64,000 nucleotides of DNA from the NCBI GenBank assembly GCA_910587095.1, contig CAJUMJ010000060.1, forward strand, positions 1 to 64,000. The letters are read 5' to 3'. Below, piece by piece: positions 48,286 through 57,115 of the stretch; positions within the stretch are counted from its first letter, which is position 1; every line of letters starts with the position of its first letter. The translations under genes were made by a program, and so were the position numbers. Origin of the DNA: an uncultured Lachnospiraceae bacterium. GTDB taxonomy: Bacteria; Bacillota; Clostridia; Lachnospirales; Lachnospiraceae. The notes below the pieces were generated by a model. That model worked only from the letters and a program-made list of their open reading frames with translations, was not told where the DNA came from and did no database searches.

Positions 48286-49182
48286 ATGCAGGAGAGCAGA
48301 CTGTTTCAGATCGTATACTATTTGCTTGATAAGGGACAGGCTACCGCCCCGGAACTGGCGAAACGCTTCGAGGTGTCGGTCAGGACGATCTACAGGGACA
48401 TAGACGCTTTGAGAGGGGCTGGTATTCCCGTCTATGCGGAGGCGGGCAGAAACGGAGGCATCCGTCTGATGAGTGATTTTGTTCTGGATCAGGCATTACT
48501 GTCCGGGGAGGAAAAACAGGAGATTCTTGCGGCCCTGCAGAGCGTCAATATTACCAGAAATCTGACTGAAAGCCAGACTTTACAGAAGCTTTCCGCCATG
48601 TTTGACCTTTCTTCGGAAAACTGGCTTGAGGTGGATTTTTCCAGATGGGGAAATCAGGGATTTGACAAGGAAAAGTTCGAGCTTTTGAAAACCGCTGTGA
48701 TCCATTGCAGGCATGTCAAAATCCGCTATGCCGGCTCCGGCGGCGATGTGGGAGAAAGAACCGTGCAGCCGTATAAATTGGTTTACAGGGCTAAGGCGTG
48801 GTATTTGAAAGCTTTTTGCACAAAAAGACAGGATATGAGGACTTTTAAGCTGAACCGCATTTTGGAGCTGACTATTTTGGAGGAGAGGTTTGTGCGCCGC
48901 GGCTTTCCTGAGGAGCCGGACGATTCCGAGGAGGACTATCCGTTGATTACGCTGCGCTTTCCCGGCGAAATGGCGTACCGGGTTTACGACGAATTTGACG
49001 GAAACCAGATAGAGAGGCAGGAGAACGGCGATTTGATCGCCTCAGCCAGAATGCCGGAGGGGGCGTGGCTGATCAGTTTTCTTTTGTCCTTCGGGACGCA
49101 GGTGGAGATCGTTTCCCCTGTTTGTCTGAAGGAGGAGATCGCTCGCCAGGCAAAAGAAATTATGGAAAAAAATAAAACCTGA
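48286..49182 (+). CDS. YafY-type HTH/WYL-domain transcriptional regulator
   Basis: GGAGG lies six to seven bases before the ATG at 48286, while the ATG at 48280 is too close to it; the product has 298 residues. An N-terminal HTH_11 winged helix (RLFQIVYYLLDKGQATAPELAKRFEVSVRTIYRDIDAL) is followed by the WYL domain, whose core strand reads VQPYKLVYRAKAWYLKAFCTKR, and a C-terminal WCX-type extension. WYL proteins bind nucleotides or ssDNA and regulate defence, DNA repair and stress genes. The two operator-like dyads flanking the gene suggest autoregulation and control of the following two genes. Confidence 0.93.
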   Translation: MQESRLFQIVYYLLDKGQATAPELAKRFEVSVRTIYRDIDALRGAGIPVYAEAGRNGGIRLMSDFVLDQALLSGEEKQEILAALQSVNITRNLTESQTLQKLSAMFDLSSENWLEVDFSRWGNQGFDKEKFELLKTAVIHCRHVKIRYAGSGGDVGERTVQPYKLVYRAKAWYLKAFCTKRQDMRTFKLNRILELTILEERFVRRGFPEEPDDSEEDYPLITLRFPGEMAYRVYDEFDGNQIERQENGDLIASARMPEGAWLISFLLSFGTQVEIVSPVCLKEEIARQAKEIMEKNKT

Positions 49183-49194
49183 CATAAGGTGTCA
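49180..49194 (+). promoter_or_regulatory. Second WYL operator-like site before the ClbS-like gene
   Basis: TGACATAAGGTGTCA shares GACATA-N3-TGTCA and a following (A/G)TATT with the site at 48231-48243. It includes the TGA stop codon of the regulator and lies 132 bp before the ClbS-like gene. No clear -10/-35 pair is seen around it. Confidence 0.55.
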
Positions 49195-49325
49195 ATATTA
49201 AGGGCGTATCATGGGAAATATAAAGGCTGCCGTTGATTCTGGCCGGCAATCAGGTAGGCGGCTGTGAAACAGGTGTTGAAAGAAAATTACGGAGTTATTG
49301 ACAAAGAACGGAAGGGAAGGAAAAC

Positions 49326-49865
49326 ATGGGAAGACCGACGACAAAAACGGATTTATTAAGTGCGGCAACGCAAAATTATGAAAAGCTGAATGAGCTGATT
49401 GACGGCTTGACAAAGGAGGAGCTGGATACGCCCTTTGATTTTTCGGGAAGCGCGAAGAAGGAGGCTCATTGGAAGAGAGACAAAAATCTCAGGGATATAC
49501 TGGTGCATCTCTACGAGTGGCATAAGCTTTTGCTGACCTGGGTACATGCCAATCAGAGAGGCGACAACTGGCCTTTTATTCCGAAGCCTTATAATTGGAA
49601 GACTTATGGCGACATGAACGTGATGTTTTGGAAAAAGCACCAGGATACATCGCTTGATGAGGCAAGGAGTCTGTTTCAGGAATCCCATGCCGAGGTGATG
49701 GCGCTGGCGGAGACTTTTTCCAACGAGGAGCTGTTTTCCAAAGGCGTATTCCCGTGGGTGGGAGGAAGCACTCTTGGTTCCTATTTTGTCAGCGCCACGT
49801 CGAGCCATTATGACTGGGCGATGAAGAAACTGAGAGCGCATAAGAAAAACTGTGTCGGAAAGTGA
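49326..49865 (+). CDS. ClbS/DfsB family protein (DUF1706, four-helix bundle)
   Basis: The 179-residue protein begins MGRPTTKTDLLSAATQNYEKL, the typical N-terminus of the ClbS/DfsB family, followed by WKRDKNLRDILVHLYEWHKLLLTWV, with the His residue of the DinB-like fold. In ClbS the family member hydrolyses the cyclopropane of colibactin, protecting the producer from DNA crosslinking; DfsB in other bacteria has an unrelated or unknown role. No colibactin genes are present, so the activity here is open. The start has GGAAGGGAAGGAAAAC upstream. It forms an operon with the radical-SAM gene nine bases downstream. Confidence 0.88.
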   Translation: MGRPTTKTDLLSAATQNYEKLNELIDGLTKEELDTPFDFSGSAKKEAHWKRDKNLRDILVHLYEWHKLLLTWVHANQRGDNWPFIPKPYNWKTYGDMNVMFWKKHQDTSLDEARSLFQESHAEVMALAETFSNEELFSKGVFPWVGGSTLGSYFVSATSSHYDWAMKKLRAHKKNCVGK

Positions 49866-49874
49866 GGCGGTCGG

Positions 49875-50750
49875 ATGCACTTTGTGACGGCGAAGGGGAT
49901 TTTGTCTTCCAAAAACGGGATGAACCTGTATCGGGGGTGTTCCCATGGGTGTATATACTGTGATTCCCGGAGCAGATGCTATCATATGGAGCACGCCTTT
50001 GAGGATATAGAGGTCAAGGAGAACGCTGTCGATTTGTTAGAGTATGCTTTGAAGCATAAAAGACGGAAATGCATGATCGGTACAGGTTCCATGACCGATC
50101 CTTATATCCCGCTGGAAACGGAACTCGAAAATATGAGAAAGGCGTTGTCCTTGATTTATGAGTATGGATTCGGATTTACGGTGATTACAAAGTCGGACCG
50201 TATTTTGCGGGATTTGGATCTATTTAAAAAGATAAACAGTAAGACGAAGTGCGTGGTGCAGATGACTCTGACTACTTATGATGAGGAACTGTGCCGGAAA
50301 ATCGAACCGCATGTGAGTACCACGCAGGAACGTTTTGTGGCGCTCACAAAACTGCGGGACGCGGGGATTCCCACCGTTGTGTGGTTGACGCCGATTTTGC
50401 CGTTTATCAACGATACGCAGGAGAATCTTTTGGGCGTTCTGAAACTGTGCGCGGAGGCAGGCGTGTATGGCGTGATCAATTTTGGTATGGGACTGACGCT
50501 GCGGGAGGGGAACAGGGAATACTTTTATAAGCAGTTAGATCGCCTGTTTCCCGGACTAAAGGAGAAGTATGTACGAACCTATGGGAACCGATATGGAATT
50601 GAAAGCCCGGACAACACCCGGCTGATGAAACTGTTTTGTCAAAAATGTGAGGAGTATGGAATTGTCCATGACAATGAAGAGATCTTCCGGTATTTGCACG
50701 CCTTTGAAGAGAAGGAGGCTACCAGGCAACTAAGTCTATGGGACTTGTAA
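49875..50750 (+). CDS. SPL-family radical SAM protein
   Basis: The 291-residue protein has the radical-SAM cluster in YRGCSHGCIYCDSRSRCY (C-x3-C-x2-C) near residue 25, then CMIGTGSMTDPYIPLE and TVITKSDRILRDL and WLTPILPFINDT, all typical of the spore photoproduct lyase (SPL)-like subgroup (COG1533). Members include SplB, which repairs a thymine dimer in spores, but most close relatives of this length have no assigned reaction. It is nine bases after the ClbS-like gene. Together with a WYL regulator this suggests response to a DNA-damaging agent, inferred from family roles. Confidence 0.9.
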   Translation: MHFVTAKGILSSKNGMNLYRGCSHGCIYCDSRSRCYHMEHAFEDIEVKENAVDLLEYALKHKRRKCMIGTGSMTDPYIPLETELENMRKALSLIYEYGFGFTVITKSDRILRDLDLFKKINSKTKCVVQMTLTTYDEELCRKIEPHVSTTQERFVALTKLRDAGIPTVVWLTPILPFINDTQENLLGVLKLCAEAGVYGVINFGMGLTLREGNREYFYKQLDRLFPGLKEKYVRTYGNRYGIESPDNTRLMKLFCQKCEEYGIVHDNEEIFRYLHAFEEKEATRQLSLWDL

Positions 50751-50786
50751 CGTTTGCCAATCATTCTTTTCAGAGCAAAAAGAGAA

Positions 50787-50809
50787 GACAGGGAGCGGTC
50801 CCTGTCGTT
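50787..50809. terminator. Hairpin terminator between convergent genes
   Basis: GACAGGGA (50787-50794) pairs with TCCCTGTC (50799-50806) around GCGG, with GTTT on the plus-strand side; it could end both the radical-SAM transcript and the XRE gene reading leftward. Confidence 0.65.
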
Positions 50810-51126
50810 TACTTGGGCTTATGTTGCAGCCCTCTGACAACGGACATAACCGTATCAAGTTGAAAATCGTCTAAGTTTTTAAGCTCTTCTGTAATCTGAG
50901 TGATTTTTCCGGGCGCGGGATTCTTCTCGTCAAAAAATTCTTCCGGCGTGATTTGAAAATATTCACAAATATAGAAAAAAACCTGCATGGAAGGAAAAGC
51001 CAGCCTGTTTTCAATGCGGTTGATATAGCTTCCGTTTTGCCCGAGAGCCAGGCTCATCTCCCTGGCGGATACGTTTTTCTGGTTTCTCAGAGAAGTGAGT
51101 CTTTCAATAAAAAAATCTTCAAACAT
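50809..51126 (-). CDS. XRE-family HTH regulator
   Basis: The 105-residue protein has an N-terminal Cro/C1-type helix-turn-helix (FFIERLTSLRNQKNVSAREMSLALGQNGSYINRIENRLAFPSMQVFFYICEYF), with NGSYINRIENR as recognition helix region. A short C-terminal helix (LKNLDDFQLDTVMSVVRGL) follows. The gene is divergent from the membrane protein at 51272; a palindrome TATCA-N5-TGATA (51166-51180) in between is a reasonable operator. It could repress both itself and the neighbour. Confidence 0.9.
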   Translation of the reverse strand: MFEDFFIERLTSLRNQKNVSAREMSLALGQNGSYINRIENRLAFPSMQVFFYICEYFQITPEEFFDEKNPAPGKITQITEELKNLDDFQLDTVMSVVRGLQHKPK

Positions 51127-51165
51127 GATATCACCACCTTACCTGTAAAATTATATAGTATGCAA

Positions 51166-51180
51166 TATCATGTGATGATA
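51166..51180. promoter_or_regulatory. Candidate operator of the XRE regulator
   Basis: A perfect inverted repeat TATCA-TGTGA-TGATA overlaps the likely -35 region of the leftward XRE gene, whose -10 would be TATAAT at 51155-51150 on the minus strand. Confidence 0.45.
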
Positions 51181-51200
51181 CATATGGAATCTTATAAATA

Positions 51201-51229
51201 TTGACATAAGACATTTAATATCTTATAAT
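51201..51229 (+). promoter_or_regulatory. Consensus promoter for the membrane protein gene
   Basis: Perfect -35 TTGACA (51201-51206), 17-bp spacer and perfect -10 TATAAT (51224-51229), 43 bp before the next gene's start. Confidence 0.85.
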
Positions 51230-51271
51230 TGGATTGGGGAGAAAGAACATGAAAGGGAAAGAGAAAAACGT

Positions 51272-52594
51272 ATGTGTCAGAAGGAAAGGAGATTGCGTAT
51301 ATGGGAGAGAGCAGGGCGGCTGTTGTTTCAAGAGGCCGTTATTGTAGTCATGTGCGCGGTTATAGGCGTGGCGGCTCTCACAGTGGCTTATCTGATTCCA
51401 AGGGATGATATGAGAGAAAACGTGCGCAAGTCTTCTGAAATTTTGCATAATGAAGGTTTAGGAGCCTGTATTTGGGAAGAAATTGGGGAGACGGCGCTGG
51501 ATGTATACACGGACGGGCTGATCCTTAACGTTTCCTACACGGAAACGAAGGATGGGGTTAGGGATATCCTGTCAGGCACATACGTGGAAGTGGATGGTAA
51601 AAATCCGATGGAATCCCTGTATGAGACAGCCGTTTTGTCAAACGAAGGCTATACAGTAAAAAACTATGGCAGATATTGGCATGGGTATCAGATTATATTG
51701 AGGCCGCTGCTATGCTTTTTTACATATTCGGATATCAGACAGATCAATATGATTTTACAGCTTATGCTTGTCTTTTTCCTGGTGTGCGTTCTGGTAAAAT
51801 CCGGAGACGGCATATTTGTGCTCCCGTTTTTCGGAATGTATGTCTTTTTATCTCCCGTCAGTTTGTACAGCTCTCTTCAGTACTCTCCGTGCTTTTATAT
51901 TATGATGCTTACATTGATCGAAATTTTCGGATGGAAGGAAACATGGAATGACAGGAAGGGAAATGAAACGTTTCTCCTGGCAGGAATTTTGACAGCATAT
52001 TTTGATTTTTTGACATATCCCCTGATCACGCTGGCAGTTCCGCTGGCGGCTTATATTGGGGTCGATTATAAACGGCTGCTGCGGGCTCCGAAGTATGGGA
52101 TTGGAAGGCTTTTTCTCTATACAATCTCATGGGGGTTCGGATATGTGGGCATGTGGTCGCTGAAGTGGGTGATTGCCACAATTTTGACAGAGGAAAATAT
52201 TATATACGACGCGTTTGCGGAGATTGCGTACCGCAGCGGATATTTTATAAAAAAGCATTCCTATTGCGATACGTTAAAATTAAATATGAGCGTCTGCAAC
52301 GGGAAGATTTTTTTAATTGGGATAATCTGTGTGATATTGTATATCCTATTATTGCGGATTAAAAATCGTATCGCGGTAAAACGGGAGCTTTTCCCGGTGA
52401 TTGGGATGCTTTTTATTGTGTCCGCATATCCGTTTTTCTGGTATCTGGTCACAAAAAACCATTCTTGCAGTCATTCTTATTTTACATGGAGGGAACTGGC
52501 GATCACAGTGTTCGGCATCCTGATGGCAGGGGTGATCGGGCTCAGGTATTTTTTCGCGGGCGGATCAGGATCCGCTGGCGGTGGAAGCGCTTAA
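51272..52594 (+). CDS. Polytopic membrane protein of unknown function
   Basis: No family is recognised. The 440-residue protein has an N-terminal membrane helix (about 18-43), an extracytoplasmic domain of about 85 residues (ENVRKSSEILHNEGLGACIWEEI onward), and then 8 to 9 hydrophobic helices. The general outline resembles GT-C-type membrane proteins, but no acidic catalytic pair is evident. The C-terminus GGSGSAGGGSA is low complexity and may be an artefact of a late frame. A full consensus promoter precedes it, so it is expected to be well expressed, perhaps under control of the divergent XRE regulator. The start is not certain because no strong Shine-Dalgarno is seen. Confidence 0.7.
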   Translation: MCQKERRLRIWERAGRLLFQEAVIVVMCAVIGVAALTVAYLIPRDDMRENVRKSSEILHNEGLGACIWEEIGETALDVYTDGLILNVSYTETKDGVRDILSGTYVEVDGKNPMESLYETAVLSNEGYTVKNYGRYWHGYQIILRPLLCFFTYSDIRQINMILQLMLVFFLVCVLVKSGDGIFVLPFFGMYVFLSPVSLYSSLQYSPCFYIMMLTLIEIFGWKETWNDRKGNETFLLAGILTAYFDFLTYPLITLAVPLAAYIGVDYKRLLRAPKYGIGRLFLYTISWGFGYVGMWSLKWVIATILTEENIIYDAFAEIAYRSGYFIKKHSYCDTLKLNMSVCNGKIFLIGIICVILYILLLRIKNRIAVKRELFPVIGMLFIVSAYPFFWYLVTKNHSCSHSYFTWRELAITVFGILMAGVIGLRYFFAGGSGSAGGGSA

Positions 52595-52631
52595 GCGGGG
52601 GATGAGTCCGCCGGGAAATATATAAAAGTAG

Positions 52632-52651
52632 GGCAGGCCGGGCAGCCTGCC
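52632..52651. terminator. Hairpin between convergent genes
   Basis: GGCAGGC (52632-52638) pairs with GCCTGCC (52645-52651) around GCCGGGCA-like bases. T-runs on both sides are weak, so this is a candidate bidirectional terminator. Confidence 0.5.
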
Positions 52652-52662
52652 TTCATCATTTT

Positions 52663-53481
52663 CTAATATTTCTTCTTATAGTAATGTTCCGCGCTCTGGA
52701 TCAGCTTATAAAATATCATGGCGATCACGCATAAAATAATGATAGAAGTAATCACCATATTGAGCTGGAACACTTGTGACCCGTAAATGATCAGATATCC
52801 AAGTCCACGTCTCGCGGCCAGAAATTCCCCGATGATAACGCCCACAAGTGCCAGACCGATGTTGACCTTCATACTGCTTAAAATAAGAGGGATGGAACTT
52901 GGCAGGATTACCTTTACAAGTGCGTCCTTGCGGTTGCCGCCCAGTGTGTATATCAGCTTGCACATCTCAGGATCAACCTGACAGAAGCCGGTGTAGAGAC
53001 TGATGACGGAGCCGAAGACGGCAACGGAGATGCCTGCCACGATAATGGTGTTTGTTCCTGTTCCCAGCCATACGATAAGCAGCGGGGCGAGGGCGGATTT
53101 TGGCAGGGCATTGAGGACGACGAGGTAGGGTTCCAGAACTTCGGAGAGGCTGTTTTGATACCAGAGCAGTGTAGCGGCCAGGAGACTTAGTACTGTGACC
53201 AGAAAGAAACTTGCGATTGTCTCAAACAGGGTGACGCCGGTATGTGCAAAGAAAGAATGATCCGCGAGCATTTGACCGAAATATTTCGCTATGCCGGAAG
53301 GGCTGCTGAAAAAGAAACTGTCTATCCAGCCAAGTCTCGCGGCCGTCTCCCATAAACCGAGGAAGAGGAGCAGGAGAAAGAATCTTCCAAGGGCGATTTT
53401 GTGGTGATGTCTGTGGTGGGTTCGCAGGAAATTTTCCTGCTGCGGTGAGACGGGCGTCGTCTCATGCGTTCGTTTTGTCAT
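52663..53481 (-). CDS. ABC transporter permease (SsuC/TauC/ThiX type)
   Basis: The 272-residue protein has about six membrane helices and the BPD_transp_1 cytoplasmic loop with the EAA-like motif YTLGGNRKDALVKVILPSSIPLI. The family (COG0600) serves importers of nitrate, sulfonates, taurine or thiamine precursors. The N-terminus is His-rich (RTHHRHHHK), which is odd for the family and could be a metal-binding tail. Its start overlaps the end of the ATPase gene by 20 bp, so the two are coupled. No periplasmic-type binding protein is encoded in the window. Confidence 0.92.
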   Translation of the reverse strand: MTKRTHETTPVSPQQENFLRTHHRHHHKIALGRFFLLLLFLGLWETAARLGWIDSFFFSSPSGIAKYFGQMLADHSFFAHTGVTLFETIASFFLVTVLSLLAATLLWYQNSLSEVLEPYLVVLNALPKSALAPLLIVWLGTGTNTIIVAGISVAVFGSVISLYTGFCQVDPEMCKLIYTLGGNRKDALVKVILPSSIPLILSSMKVNIGLALVGVIIGEFLAARRGLGYLIIYGSQVFQLNMVITSIIILCVIAMIFYKLIQSAEHYYKKKY

Positions 53482-54250
53482 CGGTTAGTACCTCCCATAA
53501 TTGATTAAAATATTCCTGATAGGCGGCGGTAGCCCGGATAGCCAGGGGATCTTCCCGGCCGACTTCATAGAGGATCGACATCTCGCGCTTTACGGCAGCA
53601 GGACGCTTTGAGAGGACAATGACGCGGTCCGCCAGTGTGATGGCCTCGGATAGATCATGGGTGATGAGCAGGGCGGTTTTCCCTGTCTTTCGGATAATAT
53701 CGGCGATGTCGGCGGAGACGGACAGTCTTGTCTGGAAGTCGAGAGCGCTGAAAGGTTCATCCAGAAGAAGAAGATCGGGATGGACGGCCATAGTGCGGAT
53801 CAGAGCTGCCCGCTGCCGCATACCGCCGGAGAGCTCGGAAGGTTTTTTGTCTTTAAAACCGTACAGACCGTAGTCGGCAAGAAGCTTTAAAACGTAATCG
53901 GTGTTTTCCTTCGTAAGGGTGTGGGTAAGTTCCAGCCCGAGGATTACGTTTTGATAGATCGTGCGCCATTCAAAGAGATGATCCCTTTGCAGCATATAAC
54001 CGATTCTCAAAGCCGAGTCTGCGCAGTAATCCCTGGAGGAAAGTCCCCGGTAGAGGATTTCGCCATCCTCCGGGGCAAGCAAGCCGGCTACGATCGACAG
54101 GAGGGTGGATTTACCACAGCCGCTTGGCCCGACAACCGCCGAAAAACTCCCTTCCGAGACTTGCAGATTGATGTGTGAGAGGGCGGGGGTTTCTCCTTTC
54201 AGATTGTGATAAGAGTAGGAAACATCCCGCAGAGAAAGTAGTGGCTGCAT
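53462..54250 (-). CDS. ABC transporter ATP-binding protein (SsuB/TauB type)
   Basis: The 262-residue ATPase has Walker A GPSGCGKSTL (about 41-50), Q-loop MLQRDHLFEW, signature LSGGMRQR, Walker B LLLLDEPFSALD, and H-loop LLITHDLSEA. It energises the permease encoded by the overlapping downstream gene. The family imports sulfonates, nitrate or thiamine precursors; substrate is unknown because the binding-protein gene is missing here. The start is preceded by AAAAGGAG. Confidence 0.93.
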   Translation of the reverse strand: MQPLLSLRDVSYSYHNLKGETPALSHINLQVSEGSFSAVVGPSGCGKSTLLSIVAGLLAPEDGEILYRGLSSRDYCADSALRIGYMLQRDHLFEWRTIYQNVILGLELTHTLTKENTDYVLKLLADYGLYGFKDKKPSELSGGMRQRAALIRTMAVHPDLLLLDEPFSALDFQTRLSVSADIADIIRKTGKTALLITHDLSEAITLADRVIVLSKRPAAVKREMSILYEVGREDPLAIRATAAYQEYFNQLWEVLTDDKTNA

Positions 54251-54366
54251 AGTAAATGACTCCTTTTGTAGCTAACGACATCATATTTTTCGAGAACCGA
54301 AATCTTACGGGTCGTTTACTACGATTATAGAATATTTTATGAAGAGGAAGAAAATATGTGTTTTGA

Positions 54367-54395
54367 TTGAAAAGAAATCCATTTTATGGTATCAT
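54367..54395 (+). promoter_or_regulatory. Promoter candidate for argH
   Basis: TTGAAA (54367-54372), 17 bp and TATCAT (54390-54395) lie 34 bp before the argH start. Confidence 0.5.
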
Positions 54396-54428
54396 CAAAT
54401 TTAGATTTAATTAAGATGGAGGTAAGAC

Positions 54429-55871
54429 ATGGCACAATTGTGGGGCGGCCGTTTTACAAAGGAGACGGATCAGCTTGTATATAACTTTAACGCGTCGATC
54501 TCATTTGACCGGAAATTCTTTAAGCAGGACATTGAGGGCAGTATCGTACATACGATCATGCTCGCCAAGCAGGGGATTTTGACGAAAGAGGAGAAGGACG
54601 AAATCTTAAAAGGACTCACCGGCATCAGGCAGGATGTGGAGGACGGTAAGCTTGCGATCACGGAGGAGTACGAGGATATCCACAGTTTTGTGGAGGCGAA
54701 TCTGATCGACCGGATCGGGGATGTGGGGAAAAAACTGCACACGGGGAGGAGTCGCAACGATCAGGTGGCGCTCGACATGAGACTGTACACCAGGCTGGAA
54801 GTATTAAATACAGACAGTTTGCTCAAGGAGCTTTTGCAGACGCTTCTGGCCATTATGGAGGAGCACACACAGACATATATGCCGGGATTTACTCATCTGC
54901 AGAAGGCGCAGCCGGTGACGCTTGCGCACCATATCGGCGCTTACTTCGAGATGTTTAAGCGGGACAGGTCAAGACTTAAGGATATATTCTACCGCATGAA
55001 TTACTGTCCGCTTGGGGCGGGGGCTCTTGCGGGGACGACTTATCCGCTCGACCGCGCCTACACGGCGTCTCTTCTCGGCTTTGAGGGACCGACTTTAAAC
55101 AGCATGGATTCGGTTTCGGACAGGGATTATGTGATTGAGTTTCTGTCCGCCCTTTCCACGATTATGATGCATTTGAGCCGGTTTTGCGAGGAGATCATCA
55201 TCTGGAATTCCAACGAATACCGTTTTGTGGAGATCGACGACGCCTACTCCACGGGGAGCAGCATCATGCCACAGAAGAAAAACCCGGATATCGCGGAGCT
55301 GGTGCGGGGAAAGACGGGGCGCGTTTACGGGGCGCTGATTTCTATACTGACGACCATGAAGGGGATTCCCCTTGCTTACAATAAAGATATGCAGGAGGAC
55401 AAGGAACTGACCTTTGATGCCATCGATACGGTGAAGGGGTGTCTGGCATTGTTTGAGGGCATGATTCGCACCATGAAGTTCAATAAGGACGTGATGGAAA
55501 AAAGCGCGGCTTTTGGGTTTACCAATGCCACGGACGCGGCGGATTATCTGGTGGGGAAGGGTGTTCCTTTTAGGGACGCCCACGGTATCATCGGCAGACT
55601 GGTACTTTTCTGTATTGGGAAAAACTGCAGCATCGACGAGCTTTCTATAGAAGAGTTAAAAGAGATCAGTCCTGTCTTTGAGGAGGATGTCTATCGGGCG
55701 ATCAGCCTGAAGACCTGTGTGGAGAAACGGCTGACGATCGGTGCGCCGGGGCCGGAGGCAATGCGCGAGGTCATACGGATGCAAAGGGAATATCTCAAAA
55801 AAAACTGGCAGGATGAGGATGATATGTTCGGCGGGATGCTGGGCGAAACATTAGAAACATTAAAATCATAA
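54429..55871 (+). CDS. argH: Argininosuccinate lyase
   Basis: The 480-residue protein has the fumarase/aspartase superfamily signature GSSIMPQKKNPD (about 281-292, with the catalytic Ser), plus LWGGRFTKETD at the start, HTGRSRNDQVALDMRLY, and FTHLQKAQPVTLAHH. It splits argininosuccinate to arginine and fumarate, the last step of arginine synthesis. A good ribosome-binding site, GGAGG, precedes it. argG is not adjacent; asd follows 31 bp later, probably on the same transcript, although the two enzymes serve different pathways that share aspartate. Confidence 0.96.
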   Translation: MAQLWGGRFTKETDQLVYNFNASISFDRKFFKQDIEGSIVHTIMLAKQGILTKEEKDEILKGLTGIRQDVEDGKLAITEEYEDIHSFVEANLIDRIGDVGKKLHTGRSRNDQVALDMRLYTRLEVLNTDSLLKELLQTLLAIMEEHTQTYMPGFTHLQKAQPVTLAHHIGAYFEMFKRDRSRLKDIFYRMNYCPLGAGALAGTTYPLDRAYTASLLGFEGPTLNSMDSVSDRDYVIEFLSALSTIMMHLSRFCEEIIIWNSNEYRFVEIDDAYSTGSSIMPQKKNPDIAELVRGKTGRVYGALISILTTMKGIPLAYNKDMQEDKELTFDAIDTVKGCLALFEGMIRTMKFNKDVMEKSAAFGFTNATDAADYLVGKGVPFRDAHGIIGRLVLFCIGKNCSIDELSIEELKEISPVFEEDVYRAISLKTCVEKRLTIGAPGPEAMREVIRMQREYLKKNWQDEDDMFGGMLGETLETLKS

Positions 55872-55902
55872 ATACTTCTATAAATTAAGGAGGAGCACTA
55901 TT

Positions 55903-56988
55903 ATGAGCGAGAAGTTAAAGGTAGGCATTTTAGGCGGCACGGGTATGGTGGGGCAGCGTTTTATCGCTCTCCTGGAGAACCATCCCTGGTTCGAGGTGAC
56001 CACGATTGCGGCGAGTCCCCGGTCTGCGGGCAAGTCTTATGAGGAGGCTGTGGGTGACAGGTGGAAGATGGATACGCCCATGCCGGATGCGGTAAAGAAG
56101 ATTGTGGTTAAAAACGTGAACGAAGTAGCGGAAGTGGCGGCGGAAGTGGATTTTGTGTTCTCCGCGGTAGATATGACGAAGGATGAGATCAAGAAAATAG
56201 AGGAAGAATACGCGAAGACGGAGACGCCTGTGGTATCCAACAACAGCGCCCACCGCTGGACGCCGGACGTGCCCATGGTAGTGCCGGAGATCAATCCGGA
56301 GCATTTTGACGTGATTGAATCACAGAAAAAGAGGCTTGGGACGAAGCGCGGTTTTATCGCGGTGAAGCCGAACTGTTCGATCCAGAGTTACGCGCCGGTG
56401 CTCACCGCATGGAAAGAGTTTGAACCTTATGAGGTGGTGGCTACCACGTATCAGGCAATTTCAGGCGCGGGGAAGACATTTAAGGACTGGCCGGAGATGG
56501 TGGAGAATGTCATTCCCTACATCGGAGGCGAGGAGGAGAAGAGCGAGAAGGAGCCGCTTCGGATTTGGGGTGAAATCGTGGACGGAGAGATTGTTCCGGC
56601 GACAAGCCCGGTGATCACATGCCAGTGTATCCGAGTGCCCGTGTTAAACGGTCATACGGCGGCTGTGTTTGTAAAGTTTAAAAAGAAACCTACCAAGGAA
56701 CAGCTTGTGGAGAAACTGTTGCAGTTTAAGGGGTTGCCGCAGGAACTTGATCTTCCCAGCGCGCCGAAGCAGTTTATTCAGGTTATGGAGGAGGATAACC
56801 GTCCGCAGGTGAAGCTGGATGTGGATTATGAGAACGGCATGGGGATCAGCGTGGGACGCATTCGCGAGGACAGCGTTTATGACTGGAAATTTGTGGGGCT
56901 TTCCCATAATACCGTGCGTGGAGCGGCGGGGGGCGCCGTGTTGTGCGCGGAGACATTAAAGGCAAAGGGATATATAGCAAAGAAATAG
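55903..56988 (+). CDS. asd: Aspartate-semialdehyde dehydrogenase
   Basis: The 361-residue protein has the NADP motif GILGGTGMVGQRFIALL, active-site Cys in KPNCSIQSYAP, NNSAHRWTPDVPMVVPEINPEH, and the substrate motif CQCIRVPVLNGHTAAVFV. It reduces aspartyl phosphate to the semialdehyde for lysine, methionine and threonine synthesis. It is the longer, archaeal/fungal-like subclass, seen in many Clostridia. The ribosome-binding site AAGGAGGAG precedes the ATG. Confidence 0.96.
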   Translation: MSEKLKVGILGGTGMVGQRFIALLENHPWFEVTTIAASPRSAGKSYEEAVGDRWKMDTPMPDAVKKIVVKNVNEVAEVAAEVDFVFSAVDMTKDEIKKIEEEYAKTETPVVSNNSAHRWTPDVPMVVPEINPEHFDVIESQKKRLGTKRGFIAVKPNCSIQSYAPVLTAWKEFEPYEVVATTYQAISGAGKTFKDWPEMVENVIPYIGGEEEKSEKEPLRIWGEIVDGEIVPATSPVITCQCIRVPVLNGHTAAVFVKFKKKPTKEQLVEKLLQFKGLPQELDLPSAPKQFIQVMEEDNRPQVKLDVDYENGMGISVGRIREDSVYDWKFVGLSHNTVRGAAGGAVLCAETLKAKGYIAKK

Positions 56989-57115
56989 AAAACGCCGGAA
57001 ATGGGTTATAAGCGGGGATGAATGCATAAAATACGGGTATTCTTTACATGGATTTGGGATTTTGCAAAGCGGAATCATGGGGGGTGTGATAAACACGGAT
57101 ACAAAGGAAACAGAT

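Noticed and set aside
51201..51229. TTGACATAAG at the membrane-protein promoter looks like the WYL operator half
   Set aside because: The second half of the dyad is missing and TTGACA is simply the -35 box.
56989..57115. A c-di-GMP riboswitch before the EAL gene
   Set aside because: The gap is too short and lacks the GEMM core sequence.
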